From the NCBI RefSeq assembly GCF_031755915.1, contig NC_083387.1, positions 1,640,501 to 1,704,500 on the forward strand: DNA of 64,000 nucleotides. The letters run 5' to 3'. How positions within the stretch are numbered: the stretch's first letter is position 1; the number at the start of each line of letters is the position of its first letter. The DNA comes from Ziziphus jujuba (Eukaryota > Streptophyta > Magnoliopsida > Rosales > Rhamnaceae). Positions 1-12,834 of the stretch are shown piece after piece. The notes under the pieces were generated by a model. The model saw only the letters and a program-made list of their open reading frames with translations, was not told the origin of the DNA and made no database searches. A program made the translations under genes and the position numbers.

Positions 1-452
1 ATTAATTGAGCACATACGAGATTTACTGCAAAGGTAGTTTTATGAGCGATATACTGCAGGTGCAAAATTGACGAAGCCTGTGACTGACCATATGGAAGAG
101 CAACTCAACCTACAAAATTTGGAGTCCATCGGACTACGTGTGAAAGCCATTAATATGCATGAATTTCTTGTGGAAGGTGGGAGTTTGAAGGGTACAATTA
201 ATCTCCAATAAAAAATATGCTCATGTAAAGTCTTCGATCTTGATCAATATCCTTGTGATCATTGTATTGCCGCTTGCAGAAACTGCAAAATTGCTCCTTA
301 TGGCATGTGTTCTCATTACTACACCGCAGATGCATATCGTGCAGCTTATGCTGAGTCCATTTACCATGTGTTAGATGAAAAACAGTGGCATGCCCCGGAT
401 GACGTGGCAAGTCGTATTGTTTTTCCACCAAGATGGACACGTAGGCGAGTCG
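1..452 (+). pseudogene. MULE transposase (mudrA-like) C-terminal part, 5' segment before the CACTA insertion
   Basis: The reading frame starting at base 2 encodes the C-terminal third of a MuDR-type transposase, including a SWIM zinc finger (CSCKVFDLDQYPCDHC, about 222-270). It matches the corresponding part of MULE copy 2 (40744-41445, - strand) almost throughout. Two in-frame nonsense codons are visible: TAG at 35-37, where copy 2 has Trp, and TAA at 209-211, where copy 2 has Ser. The frame runs into the CACTA end at 453 and resumes at 15548. SWIM fingers in this family are thought to help bind DNA. The gene is dead here because of the stops and the insertion. The N-terminal and catalytic DDE parts lie left of the window. 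Confidence 0.88.
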
Positions 453-470
453 CACTACTAAAAAAATGCC
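453..470. repeat. CACTA left terminal inverted repeat
   Basis: CACTACTAAAAAAATGCC lies at the left boundary. It pairs with the inverse of 15530-15547 with mismatches at about positions 7 and 17. The three bases before it (TCG) are the left target duplication. Confidence 0.9.
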
Positions 471-1350
471 TTTTAACAACCATTAATTTGGTTGCAAAAC
501 ATCCTATTTTGGTCGCCAGTGGCTTTTAGAGACCAAAAAACCGTGGTCACCAGGTGGTCGCTTAAACGTCGTAATAGATTTTATTTAGTAACTAATATAT
601 GTTGGTTGCTAAATTAGTTGAGGTTTTAGTGGCTAGTTTTTAAGGATTTTGTGACCATAAATTAGTCTTTAAAACTCCTTGAATATTAAAAAGGACACTA
701 ATTTTAAGCTTTTACCGACCAATTATAAAATATGAGCAACCAATATTTTGTCACTCAATGCTGTGTTGGTGACTATTTATGGTCACTTTAAGCATATATT
801 TTAGTCATAAAAACTTATAACTTCGTAACCAAAAAATGTTATGGGATCAATTATTAAAATATTCATGGCCAAAAGTATGGTCACTAAAAACCGTATTCAA
901 TGACAAAACGTTCCAGTCATCAAAAGAGGTTTTGAACGACCATGTAGTTGGTTGCAAAAATATGGTTTTAGCAGCAATGTGATTTGGTCGAAGAATTTAG
1001 TTTCAACGACTTATTATTTGGTCCTTAAATAGTGTTTGAGTGACACATTTTTGTAGTCACTAAAATTGTTGGTATAGTGGCTAGTTACAATTGGTGGCAA
1101 ATTTTATTACTCTGTAACTATTATTTGGTCGTTGAGAAACCTTTCACTAACGAATGTTGTGGTTAATAATAATCATTGCCAATTTGAAATGCATTTTAAT
1201 GACAAAAATATTACTCACTGTATCCCTTTTTCACTGTATACCAAAATAAAGGGCATTATCAATTACCAATATTGGGTTTCTATAAACCTTTATTTTGGTA
1301 TCCATTGAATTGGTTGGTGAAATATAATTTGAGTGACCAATAGATTGGTA
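471..1350. repeat. CACTA left subterminal repeat region
   Basis: This stretch has no coding potential and a dense scatter of short motifs on both strands built on TGGTCACTAA / TTAGTGACCA and TGGTCGTT. Examples are near 535-570, 630-660, 765-790, 885-905, 915-945 and 1040-1085. In En/Spm-type elements, such subterminal arrays are the binding sites of the smaller element-encoded protein. The same vocabulary occurs at the other end (15010-15529). Confidence 0.75.
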
Positions 1351-2139
1351 GTGAATTATGCTTATGAATGTTAATAAATATTAATAATATTATATAATTT
1401 CAATTATATGTTTAACCAAAAAGTATAAAACTGATTATATTATTATAAATTTCATTACGTACATGAAATTGATATCACACTATGTTTACATTGCAAACAC
1501 AAAATATTAAAGAAGAAAAAGCATCTGTATATAACATGAATAAAGCAAACAATATAATTTATACTTGTGAGATGCTACAATGTAATTTGAAAAGCACGCA
1601 CCAATATCCATGGTTATTGTAATCGTACCATAAATTGTATCAACGCAGGTTTGTTGTAATCATACCATCTCATTCTTAAATATAAAAAAACATTAAAAAA
1701 AATTGAAGACAAAATACAAACGAAACAAATTACTAATTGATTGATATATTGGGGAAAAAATGTGCATAACTGATTCAGCTCCAATAGTATTCTATAATAA
1801 ATATCCCTCACTTCCATGAAATTCTCCAAGAACACTAAATGCATTTGTGAATATTTGACAAATAGAGGCAATAATAAAATTTAGGAAAAAAAAGACAAAC
1901 TCTAAAAAATGCAATAATAATTTCACCAATAAAACATTTTTTATTAAGCCAATAACATTCATGATTGAGCATAAATTCACAAATGAAAATACATAATTAA
2001 TTTTCAATCAAAACAAACTCTACACAAATATACAAGTAATTCTCAATCTAAAAATAACTTGCACAAGGTAAAACATTGAAGGAAATAGAATCACTGTTAC
2101 TCTAAATATTATCATGAATTGGAATAAAAACAAATATAC

Positions 2140-2193
<54 letters not shown>

Positions 2194-2914
2194 CTAATCC
2201 TCCTAATTCACTTTAAGAAATATCCTATTAGGATCATGTTCGGCACTGTAGATGTAATCAATTGCAACACAAAAAAAAAAAGTACTCTTTTTTGTCATTA
2301 GGTGCTTGTCCAAGGTGGTAAGATGGTGCAATATATTTTATTATGATGACACCCCTGTTTTAAAAAATAAAAGCATATTGGAATTGATGATGACATAAAA
2401 ATAAAGAAATTATTAAGTGAGAATATAAATATAAGTAATTAATATATGCAAATAAACCACATTCAAAAGACAGCGTAGGTTATATTAACCTATAGTTAAA
2501 ATGGAGCATGATCAGCATAAACATGAATATAAATCATTACACAAATACAACAGTATGATGAAGAGAAATCATTACATAAATACAACAGTACAAGTAATTA
2601 GTATATGCAAAGTGAAGGAACTTTCTAATATGTCCAAGGTGATAACATGGTGCATTATAATCATATTGTGATAAAACTTTAAAAAATAAGAGTATATGTA
2701 AAGTGATGACAAGAAAAACAAAAACGAATTATTAGCTGACAATATGAACATTCTGGACTTAATATATATATATATATATATATGCTAGTAAGCTATATTA
2801 AAAAATCAACATATAGTTATATTAAATTAGTTTGAAATGGAGCATAATCATCTTTAACATGAACAGAAATCATTACATAGGAAACTGAAAAAAGGAAAAA
2901 AAAAATATAGTTAT
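1351..2914. other. CACTA internal non-coding region, downstream of the transposase gene
   Basis: This is AT-rich sequence with a (TA)n tract at about 2142-2186 and another at about 2763-2783. I see no convincing gene or RNA. Short open frames here are low-complexity and look accidental. Two loosely repeated segments (about 2285-2620 and 2620-2900, sharing phrases such as GGTGCA, AAAATAAGAGTATAT and GAAATCATTACATA) suggest an old local duplication. Confidence 0.5.
2142..2186. repeat. TA dinucleotide microsatellite
   Basis: This is an almost uninterrupted run of alternating TA inside the CACTA element. The copy number is likely to vary between individuals. Confidence 0.9.
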
Positions 2915-5900
2915 TTATGCAAATGAGTCAGTATCCTCACCGGTTTCACAATTACTTAACAACTCATCTTCACTATCATTGTCGGTTTCCCCATTGTACT
3001 CCCCATTATCTTCATTCTCTGTGCCACTATCTGCATCTTCATAATCTTCACTCTCTGCAGCACTCTCTGCACCACTATCTGCATCTTCAAAATCTCCACT
3101 CTCTGCCTCACTATCTGCATCTTCATAGTTTGTTGCATTCTTCAAATTAATTTCTATTGGGTCAATATCTTCATGATTAAGACATTCAATATCAATTGAT
3201 TTAAATAAAATTTGAATGTCCATTGAATCATTTTCTTGATAAGCATCCAACTCATAAACTTCAAATGAATCACCATGATCATCACCTTCATCTAATCGGT
3301 CTGGAAAATCCCACAGATGACGGTGATGCACCTTTCGAACCACTTTCCAATGTTGACCTATCTTGTAATCATCCACGTAAAACACTTGTTTAGCTTGTGA
3401 GGCAAGGACAAAAGGATGGTTCTTATACCAATATAAAGTGACATTAATGCTTGTGATTTGAAACTCTGTGATCATCTTTTTCTTTTTTACATTTGTGTCA
3501 AACCATGCATATCTAAAAAGTACAACAGAGTGTTTGGATCTATAGTCTAACACAAGAATGTCTTCTATTACCCCATAAAAGTCACAAGATTCACCATCAT
3601 GATCACCTACAACCCAAATTCCACAATTTTGAGTGACACGCCTATCATCACGAACTTTTGTGCGATATCGAACTCCATTTACTACACATCCACTATATGA
3701 TCTTATTCCATAATTAGGACCACATGCTAGTGAGTACAACTCATCAGTTACCATTGGATATTTACATCTACTGAAATATTTTATTTGTGAAAATGTAATT
3801 TTAATTAATTAACAATACTTACATATCAAGCTGGAATTTTACCTTTCATAACTAAAAAATACATACCCGTTGTTCAAACCATTGTGGAAATTCCTTTTCT
3901 TGTACCTGCAGAATACTTGTGACACCCCTGTTTTACAATAGTTTGGTGTGCTCACTGCAAAAATGTAATTTAATTAGAAGTATGGATTTATAATTTACTT
4001 ATTTTGAACTTCAACTAATAATATATAAGTTTTGGTTCTTACTCAAAATATGGCTGCAACTCACAGCAATTGTAAAGGATGTACCAATGAGCTTTTTTAT
4101 AATCATCATCTTTCAGTTCAACAAATTGAGGTTTCCCCAACAAGTTCACAGGTTGAGTGAATACTGACAAAGTCGAAGCAATCTGATTTTCACCATCTTT
4201 ATTACGTTCTGGCCGATTGAATCGAGTTTCAATACCATGAAGGTATATTGAACAATAAGTTATTGCCTCATTGACAACATAACCCTCTGCTATTGAACCT
4301 TCTGGATGAGCTTTATTTCTCACATATTTTTTCAATGTTCCCAAAGCTCTAATAATGAATGAAAAATATCATAAAAATAAAAAAAAAGTAAAAAAATAAA
4401 AAAATTAAAAGAACGTAAATTGATTGATCAACTTTAATAACCAAAGGCTTTACTTTTCAAAAGGATACATCCAATGAGTATGTACTGGTCCTGCCATTTT
4501 TGCCTCATATGGTAGGTGAACTGCTAGATGAACCATGATATCAAAAAAGGCTGGAGGGAATATTCTTTCCAATTTACACAATGTAAGTATTATCCCCTCT
4601 TGTAACATATCCAAGTCTGAAACAGATAGAGTTCGTGCACAAAATTTTTGGAAGAACATGCACATTTCAATAATTGTTCCACAAATCTCTTTTTTAATGT
4701 AAGGTCTTATACCCACGGGAAAAAGTTGTTGCAAAAGGACATGACTATCATGAGTTTTCAAACCTGATATCTTACCATCCTTAATGTTCACATTCTTTGA
4801 AATATTAGCAGCATAGCCATCTGAAAATTTGACAGACTTCAAAAACTTACAAAACTCATGTTTTTCATCCCTTGTTAATGAAAAACATGCCAAAGGTTTC
4901 AAAACTTTACCGCCAATTTCTTGTAAATGCAATTCTTTTAGAATTTTCAGATCCTTTAAATCCATACGTGCCTTGTCAGTATCCTTCGACTTACCTTTGA
5001 TGTCCAACATTGTTCCAACTATATTATCACAAATGTTTTTCTCAATATGCATCACATCCAAATTGTGCCGAAATTTTAATTTAGACCAATATTCTAGTTC
5101 AAAAAATATGCTTTTCCTTGTCCAATTTAATTCACAGGCAGCATGTTTTCTCTTTTTATCCACATTGTTAGGATGTTTCCCCGGTCTGCTCTCAATTGTC
5201 CTATCTAATTGTCATAATATTTCAGCTCCTGAAAACTGCCTTAGAGCTAACCTTTGTTCAGGTTTTCCATCATATTGTCGATTATTTCTCCATGCATGAT
5301 TTATGGATAAATATCGACGATGTCCCATATAACAAATCTTACTTCTTAAAGCTTGGGAAGAAGTATCTTCATTACAAGTCGGACATGCTTTGTATCCTTT
5401 GGTACTCCATCTAGAAAGTGTTCCATATGCTGGAAAGTCATGTATTATCTACAACACTGCTGCATGCATTGTAAACCTCTCCTTTTTAGAGATGTCATAA
5501 GTGGTGACACCATTTGTCCATAGATCTTTCAATTCATCAATCATAGGCCGTAAGTACACATCAATGTCTTTTCCAGGTGCCGTTGGGCCTGGTATTAATA
5601 GTGACATCATCGAAAAAGTCTCTTTCATACACTTCCAAGGTGGCAGGTTATAAGGCACTAACATCACTGGCCACATGCTATACGAAGTACTCATGTTACT
5701 AAAAGGATTAAATCCATCAGTGGCAGCACCTAGCCGGACATTACGAGGATCCATAGCAAATATCGGATATTGTTCATCAAAGTGCTTCCATGCTTCTCCA
5801 TCTGCTGGATGCCTCAATACTCCATTTGTGTTAGGACGCTTCTCTTTGTGCCATCTCATATCAATAGCAGTATGGCGAGATGTGAATAATCTTTGCAATC

Positions 5901-6702
5901 TTGGAGTGATAGGAAAATATCGAAGCACCTTTTGAGGGATCCTTTTCCCCTCAGTACCTTGAAATTTGTATCTCGGTTCAGCACATATTGGACATTTATC
6001 CAATTCGGCTGATTCTTTCCAAAACAATGCACAATCCCATTTACAAGCATGAATCGTTTCATATCCTAATCCAAGTGCATGAAGTGTACATTTTGCCTTG
6101 TAGTAAGACTTTGGCAATTTAGTACCTTCTGGAAGTGCTTCCTTGAGAAGTTCAAGCAACATACTAAATGACTTGTTACTCCAATGGTTTAAAGCTTTTA
6201 TATGCATTAACCTGACCAAAAAAGTCAATGCAAAGAACTTTGTACACCCTGGATATAACTCGCTTTCAACTTCAGCAAATAATCCTGAAAATTCTTTATT
6301 TCTATGATCTTGATCTCCAATGTGACCTTCATATGCATCTACATCAATATCCATGTCACCTGCAGCATCTTGCAATGCTACCATCATATCATCATTATCA
6401 TCTTCTTCCCTATCATGTTCAACAGCTTCATCATCTTCCTCAAAACCCATTTCAATACCTTGAAAATTCAATGCCTCTCCATGATAAATCTAATTGTGGT
6501 AATCTGGTGAAAATCCTTTCACCCATAAATGTCGTTCAACTACACTTATATCTTGGAAATACACATTCTGACAATATCGACAAGGACATCTAGTCCTATT
6601 ATCTTCATCTAAATGATGTTTAGCCAATTCAATAAATGATTTAACACCATTTGTGTATTCATCTAACAGCTTATCATGACACCATATCCATTTTTTTTCC
6701 AT
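2915..6702 (-). pseudogene. CACTA transposase TNPD/TNP2 type (Transpos_assoc, Transposase_21, DUF4218, DUF4216)
   Basis: From 6702 down to about 4454, one continuous frame encodes a Cys-rich transposase-associated domain (start 6702; CPCRYC), then the TNP2 transposase core with the Cys motif of CKWDCALFW...CPICAEPRYK, then a segment starting DKKRKHAACELNW. The frame is broken by three nonsense codons in the same phase: TAG 6490-6492, TAG 5449-5451 and TGA 5212-5214. A GT-AG intron (about 4349-4453) joins it to a DUF4218 exon (about 4348-4039; TLKKYVRNKAHPEGSIAEGY). A later exon (about 3754-2915) carries DUF4216 and an unusually acidic tail repeating DADSxxES before TAA at 2915. TNP2 proteins catalyse excision and integration of CACTA elements. 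The single-phase stops suggest recent decay; the alternative, that short introns remove the stops, is less likely. Confidence 0.88.
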
Positions 6703-7840
6703 AACTTCCTAGAAGAAACCAATAGTATAGTTATAAGGATATAATATATCAAGCACTTAAAATAACTTAACTTGTACAATATTGAAGCTAAAATGGGTTT
6801 AAGTGTCTCAATACACAGCAAGATAGCATTAAAAGATAGAAAATTAAAAGAATAATAAATTAGTTAAATAGCAAAAGGAGAACAGATATTGCAATATTCA
6901 TATACTCAAAGACATGAAATGGTCTATTTAAAAAAAAAAACAACAAAAAGAACAATGATAGGTATACTAAGCATTATTCATTCCACTAATATTTGTTTTT
7001 GGAGCATATTCATAGCCATCTAGAATTAACATTGATAATCAACTTCACTTTATCATAATAAAGATAAAACTTCAATGACCTTGTGTCCAGTGTGTTTTCT
7101 TATAGCATGATCCTTTTTAAAGGTGACAGCAAGGTAGTGGAAGCACAATGTCAGGAGCTGCTAATATATATTTATGTATCACATAAAAATTATATGTATG
7201 TAGATATACTTTCTTGAAAAAAATAAGAATAGAAATTTCCAGCTTACTAGGCATTAAGTTATGGCTAAACCGTGTGATATAGAGTTATCTTGTAACATAA
7301 TATTTTAAATAGAATGTGGACAATGTTATTATGTTTCTATGATGACTTGGTTTACAAGCTGATTTGGAGTTTGGCAAATATCCCTAAATTTGGTTATTTC
7401 AATTGCTCTGCCACATGATTTTTGGGCTCAAGTTCGTGTAGATGCACTACTTTTTTTGTTTTTGCCAAAATAATAAATTAGTTTTTTCAATCTTATTGGA
7501 GGGTAAGTCAAATGGAAAAAACCACCTTATCCACAAACAACCAAACCATAATTCCAGGAAATGACATATAATTACGCTTAGAAATTATGAAAACCAAATA
7601 GGATATGGAAATGTAATTTGTATAAGTCATAGTAACTAAAAGTATTCACCTAATCCTATATATGCTGCAATAAGCTGTAAGTTGTTCCAACAAAGAATGC
7701 AGGTTACATATATTTGTTTTCCTATTGACTCATCATGTAGTTTGGTATGAACCCAAAAACAAAAATCTGATATATTTTTCAATATTTACAGTACTAGAAC
7801 TTTGTCATTTACATAAAGACACCACAAACTCAGAAAGAAA

Positions 7841-8220
7841 ATGTCTCTTACCAAGAATGCTTTCCTTAGGTCATGAAGAACCTTTTCCCTCTCGGCTCAT
7901 CACATCCAGCTGAAAATCCAACCAGCTCCTCAATCCAGTTGCTTTCGTTTGATATGTATAAAACCCAATCATTCATGTACAGAAATACCTTACAAGTTGA
8001 GCAAAAATACATATGAAGAATGACTTCTTCATTCAGCCAAAATTCTGGAATTGGACGAAATTTAATAGGTGGTAGCAGAGGTAATAAGCTGTATTTTGAA
8101 AAGAAGAAAACAAAACTGAGAGAGAGGTTGAGAGTGTTACCGGTCAAAATGGACGCACAGAGGGGTGGACTCCTATCACACAAAATGTTTCAAATGGGGA
8201 TTTGCTTTTGCTAAAACGTA
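7841..8220 (-). promoter_or_regulatory. Probable 5' leader exon and upstream region of the CACTA transposase gene
   Basis: Read on the - strand, this region ends with ATTCTTGGTAAGAGACAT (7858-7841), which holds a good splice donor (G|GTAAGAG). The same 18 bases occur at 13858-13841, in front of the second CACTA gene, and the sequence just upstream is also related (TCAGCTGGATGTGATGAGC versus TCAACTGGATTTAATGAGC). The natural reading is that both genes have a homologous non-coding first exon. This is inferred from sequence only; transcription is not shown. Confidence 0.45.
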
Positions 8221-9604
8221 AACATAAGGGAGATATTGGGATTTTAGCAAAATGAAATAAATGGAAAATATGGAAAAAGGCGGCAAAACTTCCCACCAAA
8301 GTAGAAATTCATATTTGGGTTTCACTTTCCAATATAAATTTTCGTTTACTTTCTCTATTTTGCTTTCTTTTCTTTCTTTTTCTCTTTTTTTCTTCTGTCC
8401 AACTCATATGAACCTAAGAATTAACCATATAAAAATTTAATATTCATATGACAAATATTGTAATATACATTTTCTATAAAACAATGTCCATATATATATA
8501 TATATATGTTAAATAACAATGAAAGCTATATGTATGGAAAGTGAAAAATGTATTTTGTCCATCTTAATTAATCAAGTGTAAATTATTAGGAAACATATTT
8601 ATAATGTGGTTAAGTATAAGAAAAGTTTATGTGCATTTGCAATTATTTTATATCATGATCATGAGTTTGAATTTAAACACTAATGATAAAATATATATAT
8701 ATATATATATATATAAATGTACAAGTATCTTTGTAGATTAGTATGTAAATAACATCTTTCTTTGTATGATAAAAACTATAATAACATAACAAATGTTCCT
8801 TGAGAAAACAAAGAAGGATCAAAATCATAATAATTAAAAACATATTTTATATATAATTATACGGCGACATATAGTATCTCAAATAAATTGCGGACTATAT
8901 ATATATATATGGGGTCGTGTTCTATCAAAAATATTTGACAAATATGTTTGACAAATCGCACTAGCAATTGCAGGATCATTCAATAGTTGAAAATTGATAT
9001 ATTTTAAATATATTATAATTTTGAAAATGAATTATTTTTACTATCTATTTTAATAAAAATAAGCGATTATTTACCATTAGCTAATAACAGTTAATGATCG
9101 CTAATATGTGTCAAACCCCTAATTTGTACACAGTACATTCCCCTATATACATATAGTTACTTATAAAAACTATGCTATAATACATCTAAGCCCTTAAGAT
9201 TTGTAATAAGGTTTGTTATAATTTGATGTTAGAAAAATACACTAAGACCGTGAATGTTAGACGTTTTCCATCAAACTATTTGTACAATCAAAATATCTTC
9301 CAACAACTTATAAATATAAATTTCACAATTAATCATTAAGGGAGTAAGAATTTGTAAATTTTATAATTAATTATTAAAATAAAAATATATAATCATAAAT
9401 AGTTATTACGTTATGTCGGTAATAATCGTGGCACTAATTTGCGAAAACAAAAAAATGATAAGAATATTAAGTAAAACAAAAAGATTTGACAAATAATAAT
9501 CAATTACATTAAAAGTGTTTTTGCTGGTATAGAACCAATTATTAATTCACAACACGTTTATTATAAATTCATAGTCAAAAGTTAAGCATTCATTGAGGCA
9601 CAAA

Positions 9605-9614
<10 letters not shown>

Positions 9615-9664
<50 letters not shown>
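9615..9664. repeat. Compound (TA)n(TG)n microsatellite
   Basis: This is a run of TA units followed directly by GTGTGTGTGTGT inside the CACTA spacer. Confidence 0.9.
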
Positions 9665-10281
9665 ATACATATAATTTTGCCTGTGAACAGTTAAAAATAC
9701 ATTAAAAATTAAAAATAAGTTACTTCAAAAATAAGTATAACATTAAAGTTAGTGAAAAAAACAAAAAAAAAATTCGAACAAGTGCAAAATAAAGAAAATG
9801 CAGCTTGCCTCCTCTCGAGTTTAAACAACATTAATATAAACAAGCTTTTTTTTTTGTCTCATTATGTTTATTCTTGTTATTGAGAACAATAAAATGTAAA
9901 AAAAAAAAAATAACAGAAAAACAAATTTAAAATCATGTAGGGGAGAGATGGAATCCCACAAACTATTTTTCATTTTGCATTTTTTATCCTTAATTTAATT
10001 ATTTAAGTTTGCATTTTTGTCCTCAAGTTCGTTTAACCTCCTAAACCTTTAAAACATTGCAGTTAAATATTGTTCTACCATGGAGAGGGCATAGTATTGA
10101 ATTCAGTCAAAATCCATGTCATAATTATAGGATTATAAAGTAGTGTCCTTGCCTACACATAATTGTCATTGCATACATTTATATACTTACACTACAAACA
10201 TAAAGTAGTGTATCAAAATGACTGTAAGCTGAGCACTTGTGCCTGTACATGCTTTGCAAAAAGACTTGTGATTGCAAATGT

Positions 10282-12834
10282 CTATAACCATGCATAGTGC
10301 CAAAAATTCACCTGTGAATGCAAATATTTTGCAGTAGGTGGTGGTGGTGGTGGTGGTGGCGGCGACTGGCTGGGACTTGAAGGATGCTGACTCACATCCA
10401 AGAATACAGAAAGTCTGGCAATGAGTTCTGCCTGTTGATCCACAACTTGTGCAAGTCTTTTTACCTCAACCTTGTAATCTTCAAACTCTGTTGCCAACGG
10501 AGGGGTAGGTTGGTTAAGCAGCCTGCTATAGCTCTTTCTTAGAGCTGGTCCAACACCAGAAATGAATCCAGCATTTCTACCTAGGACTTGTGCACGAATG
10601 TCAGCTTCTGTCAAAAAAACCGGTGCACCAGTATCATCAGGAGAAGCATCATCTTGTGTCTGCTGCGTTTGTGCTTCTTGTAGCCGAACCATCTCATTCT
10701 AACAACATGAAAGGTATAAAAATGTCATTATAAGATATTACAAGTATGTCAAACCAGTTAAGGAATGATAAGTAAAACTTACATATCTTGATTCAGCTAT
10801 AACATTATTCCATCTTTTTTTTTGTGTCCAGTGTGTTCTCTTGAAAAACTCAATCTCACCAATTGGTTCATTTGGAGATGACTACAAAATAAAAAGAAAG
10901 ATAATTTTACTTGCATGCTTAAACAAAGGGAAAGTCACCTTCACATTTGGGACTAAACCTTTTGTATGTATATATATATATATATGTATATATAGACACT
11001 TATATAACATTATAATCATAATCTCCAACTTCAATTCAACATCCCAATGAATCACCAAGATTCATAGCTTAGAAATAGCTCACAACCAAAGGTAACAACA
11101 AATCAACAGAATCACATAGAACTATAGCTACAAGGCAGTAGAAATCCAATATCAACAAAGTTGAAGCATAAAAGGTTTGTCGGAATAACAAAGGTAGTAA
11201 TAGTAAATGTCCTTTTTAGCTGATACTGTTGACATTTTTGCCTTTTTATCATGGCAATGAAACTAAATAGTCATTAAAGCCATGGAATTCTAAGCTCAAA
11301 CCCAATTCTGCTATAGAGACATGACATATATTATAAACTGTCAAATGACCAAAACTAGTAAAAATCCATTAGCATCCAATGACAACCAAATTTCAATAGA
11401 CATAAGATGCATGAGCAAGAGGTTTATCCTTAAAATTGCTAAGTAAACACTAAGATATCAAAGATATTAATGCAATTGGAAATTTCACTTACCAAGCACT
11501 TTATGAACCGACTATTTACCATAATATGGAAAAATAATAAAGAAAAAATAATCCATTCTCAAATATAACTAAAGTAATTGTTGAAGAATGTCAAACCAGT
11601 GCTGCCCTTGTTGCAATAAACGATCTTGATCCAGCATGATGATTATATAGCCTTTTAGCCCTATTACATTGCCCTGCTTTAGAACGTTTCTGTATATATA
11701 AAATAAATGGTTTAGAATATGATAAAATATACACATGAATTTAAAAAAAGTTTGAAACAGTTTAAATAGTTCTAATTCACCAAAAATTCTGGACTCTCAA
11801 AATGAGCACACAACCACTCCCAATCTTCTTGACATCGTAGTCTTTTTGGTCTAAATTGCAATGGGTCTTTGCCTTGCATCTTACACAGCTTGAAATGATT
11901 GTTGCAATAACTCCTATTGTTTTTGTACCTATCACGACAATGCCTCTCAACAATCTCTATCCATTGAGGATCATTCAGATCAATGTCAAACCGATCCTTA
12001 TACACAAAAGGAAAATAAAACCTTGTTAGTTATTATAATACTGATATGGTATATTAATGATATGAGTCTAAGTTTTACTCACAACAATATGTTTATAGAC
12101 AATTTTCCTTTCATCATCAGAAGCATATTTCCATCCCTTCAATCTTGGTGAAACAAAGTTACGCACAGCAATGCCAATCTGATTGGCATAGGGAGAACAA
12201 TGGTTACTATATGCATGCATATCCCCATCACTTACTTGGATGCGAAGTTTAGTATTGGATGCCATTGTTTTAAGAATTTCCAATCCTCGCGTAATGCCAC
12301 GTGTATTTTTCTTCATTAAACCTACAAAGTGAAATAATGTTAATTAATAATACTATGTAATATAGATTCTCAATTTACATAACATATATGATAGATTACC
12401 AACATACCAGTGGATACAGGTGTATCTTCAGTATTCTCATCTACAGGATCTATAGGAGAATGACCTCTAGACAATGTAATGTTTGGAATTGGTGTTTCCA
12501 CATACTCTGGACCACTAGGTATTGATGTCTCACTAGGCGTTGGTGTTGTGGAACGATCTGGTGTTTGCATAGGTTGTCGACCTCTAGGGGATGGTGTCTC
12601 CATAGGCGATGCAGTCCTTCTAGATGATGCTGTCGTCCTAGGAGACGTCCTAGGAGCGAAATTCTCTCTTTGTGATGGTGTCCTCCTAGGGACCAAAGTC
12701 TCTCTTTCTGCTGGGGTCGTCCTAGGAGACCTCCTAGGGACCAAAGTCTCTCTTTGTGCTGGGGTAGTCCTAGGAGACCTCCTAGGAACCAAAGTCTCTC
12801 TTCCTGGTACATATCTTGATCTCTTAAGTGGCAT
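10282..12834 (-). pseudogene. Second CACTA gene: Ptta/En/Spm-family plant transposase protein (multi-exon)
   Basis: The exons run right to left. About 12834-12410 is a basic, Pro/Ser/Arg/Thr-rich N-terminus with tandem repeats. About 12316-12090 includes KLRIQVSDGDMHAYSNHCS. About 12005-11775 includes IVERHCRDRYKNNRSYCNNH. About 11692-11595 encodes KRSKAGQCNRAKRLYNHHAG. About 10860-10795 includes FFKRTHWTQKKRW. About 10692-10282 is the C-terminal exon with a coiled-coil-like stretch and a poly-Pro run. The order and motifs fit the plant Transposase_24 (Ptta/En/Spm) family, whose members accompany TNP2 in CACTA elements and probably bind the subterminal repeats. Exon edges are approximate. No stop is obvious inside the exons I can place, so it may be intact; I label it conservatively because the element is decayed. 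Confidence 0.72.
12630..12815 (-). repeat. Coding tandem repeat in the second CACTA gene
   Basis: A unit of about 45 bp encoding RETLVPRRSPRTTPA-like peptides is repeated about three to four times. Copies weaken toward the C-terminal side (ERETLVPRRTP, RENFAPRTSPRTT). The protein N-terminus is therefore a basic, phosphorylatable-looking repeat. I infer non-specific DNA contact or nuclear targeting, not proven function. Confidence 0.8.

Larger units (their letters stand above)
6703..10281. other. CACTA internal spacer between its two genes
   Basis: This is AT-rich spacer with (TA)n tracts at about 8485-8505, 8690-8714, 8900-8911 and 9615-9664. It contains the likely promoter/leader exon of the transposase gene (see 7841-8220). 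Outside that I see no gene. Small open frames near 7725-8214 overlap the leader and have no recognisable domain. Confidence 0.5.

Noticed and set aside
7725..8214. Small open frames on both strands in the CACTA spacer (also 14003-14251)
   Set aside because: There is no domain and frames overlap on both strands. They coincide with the inferred leader exons of the CACTA genes.
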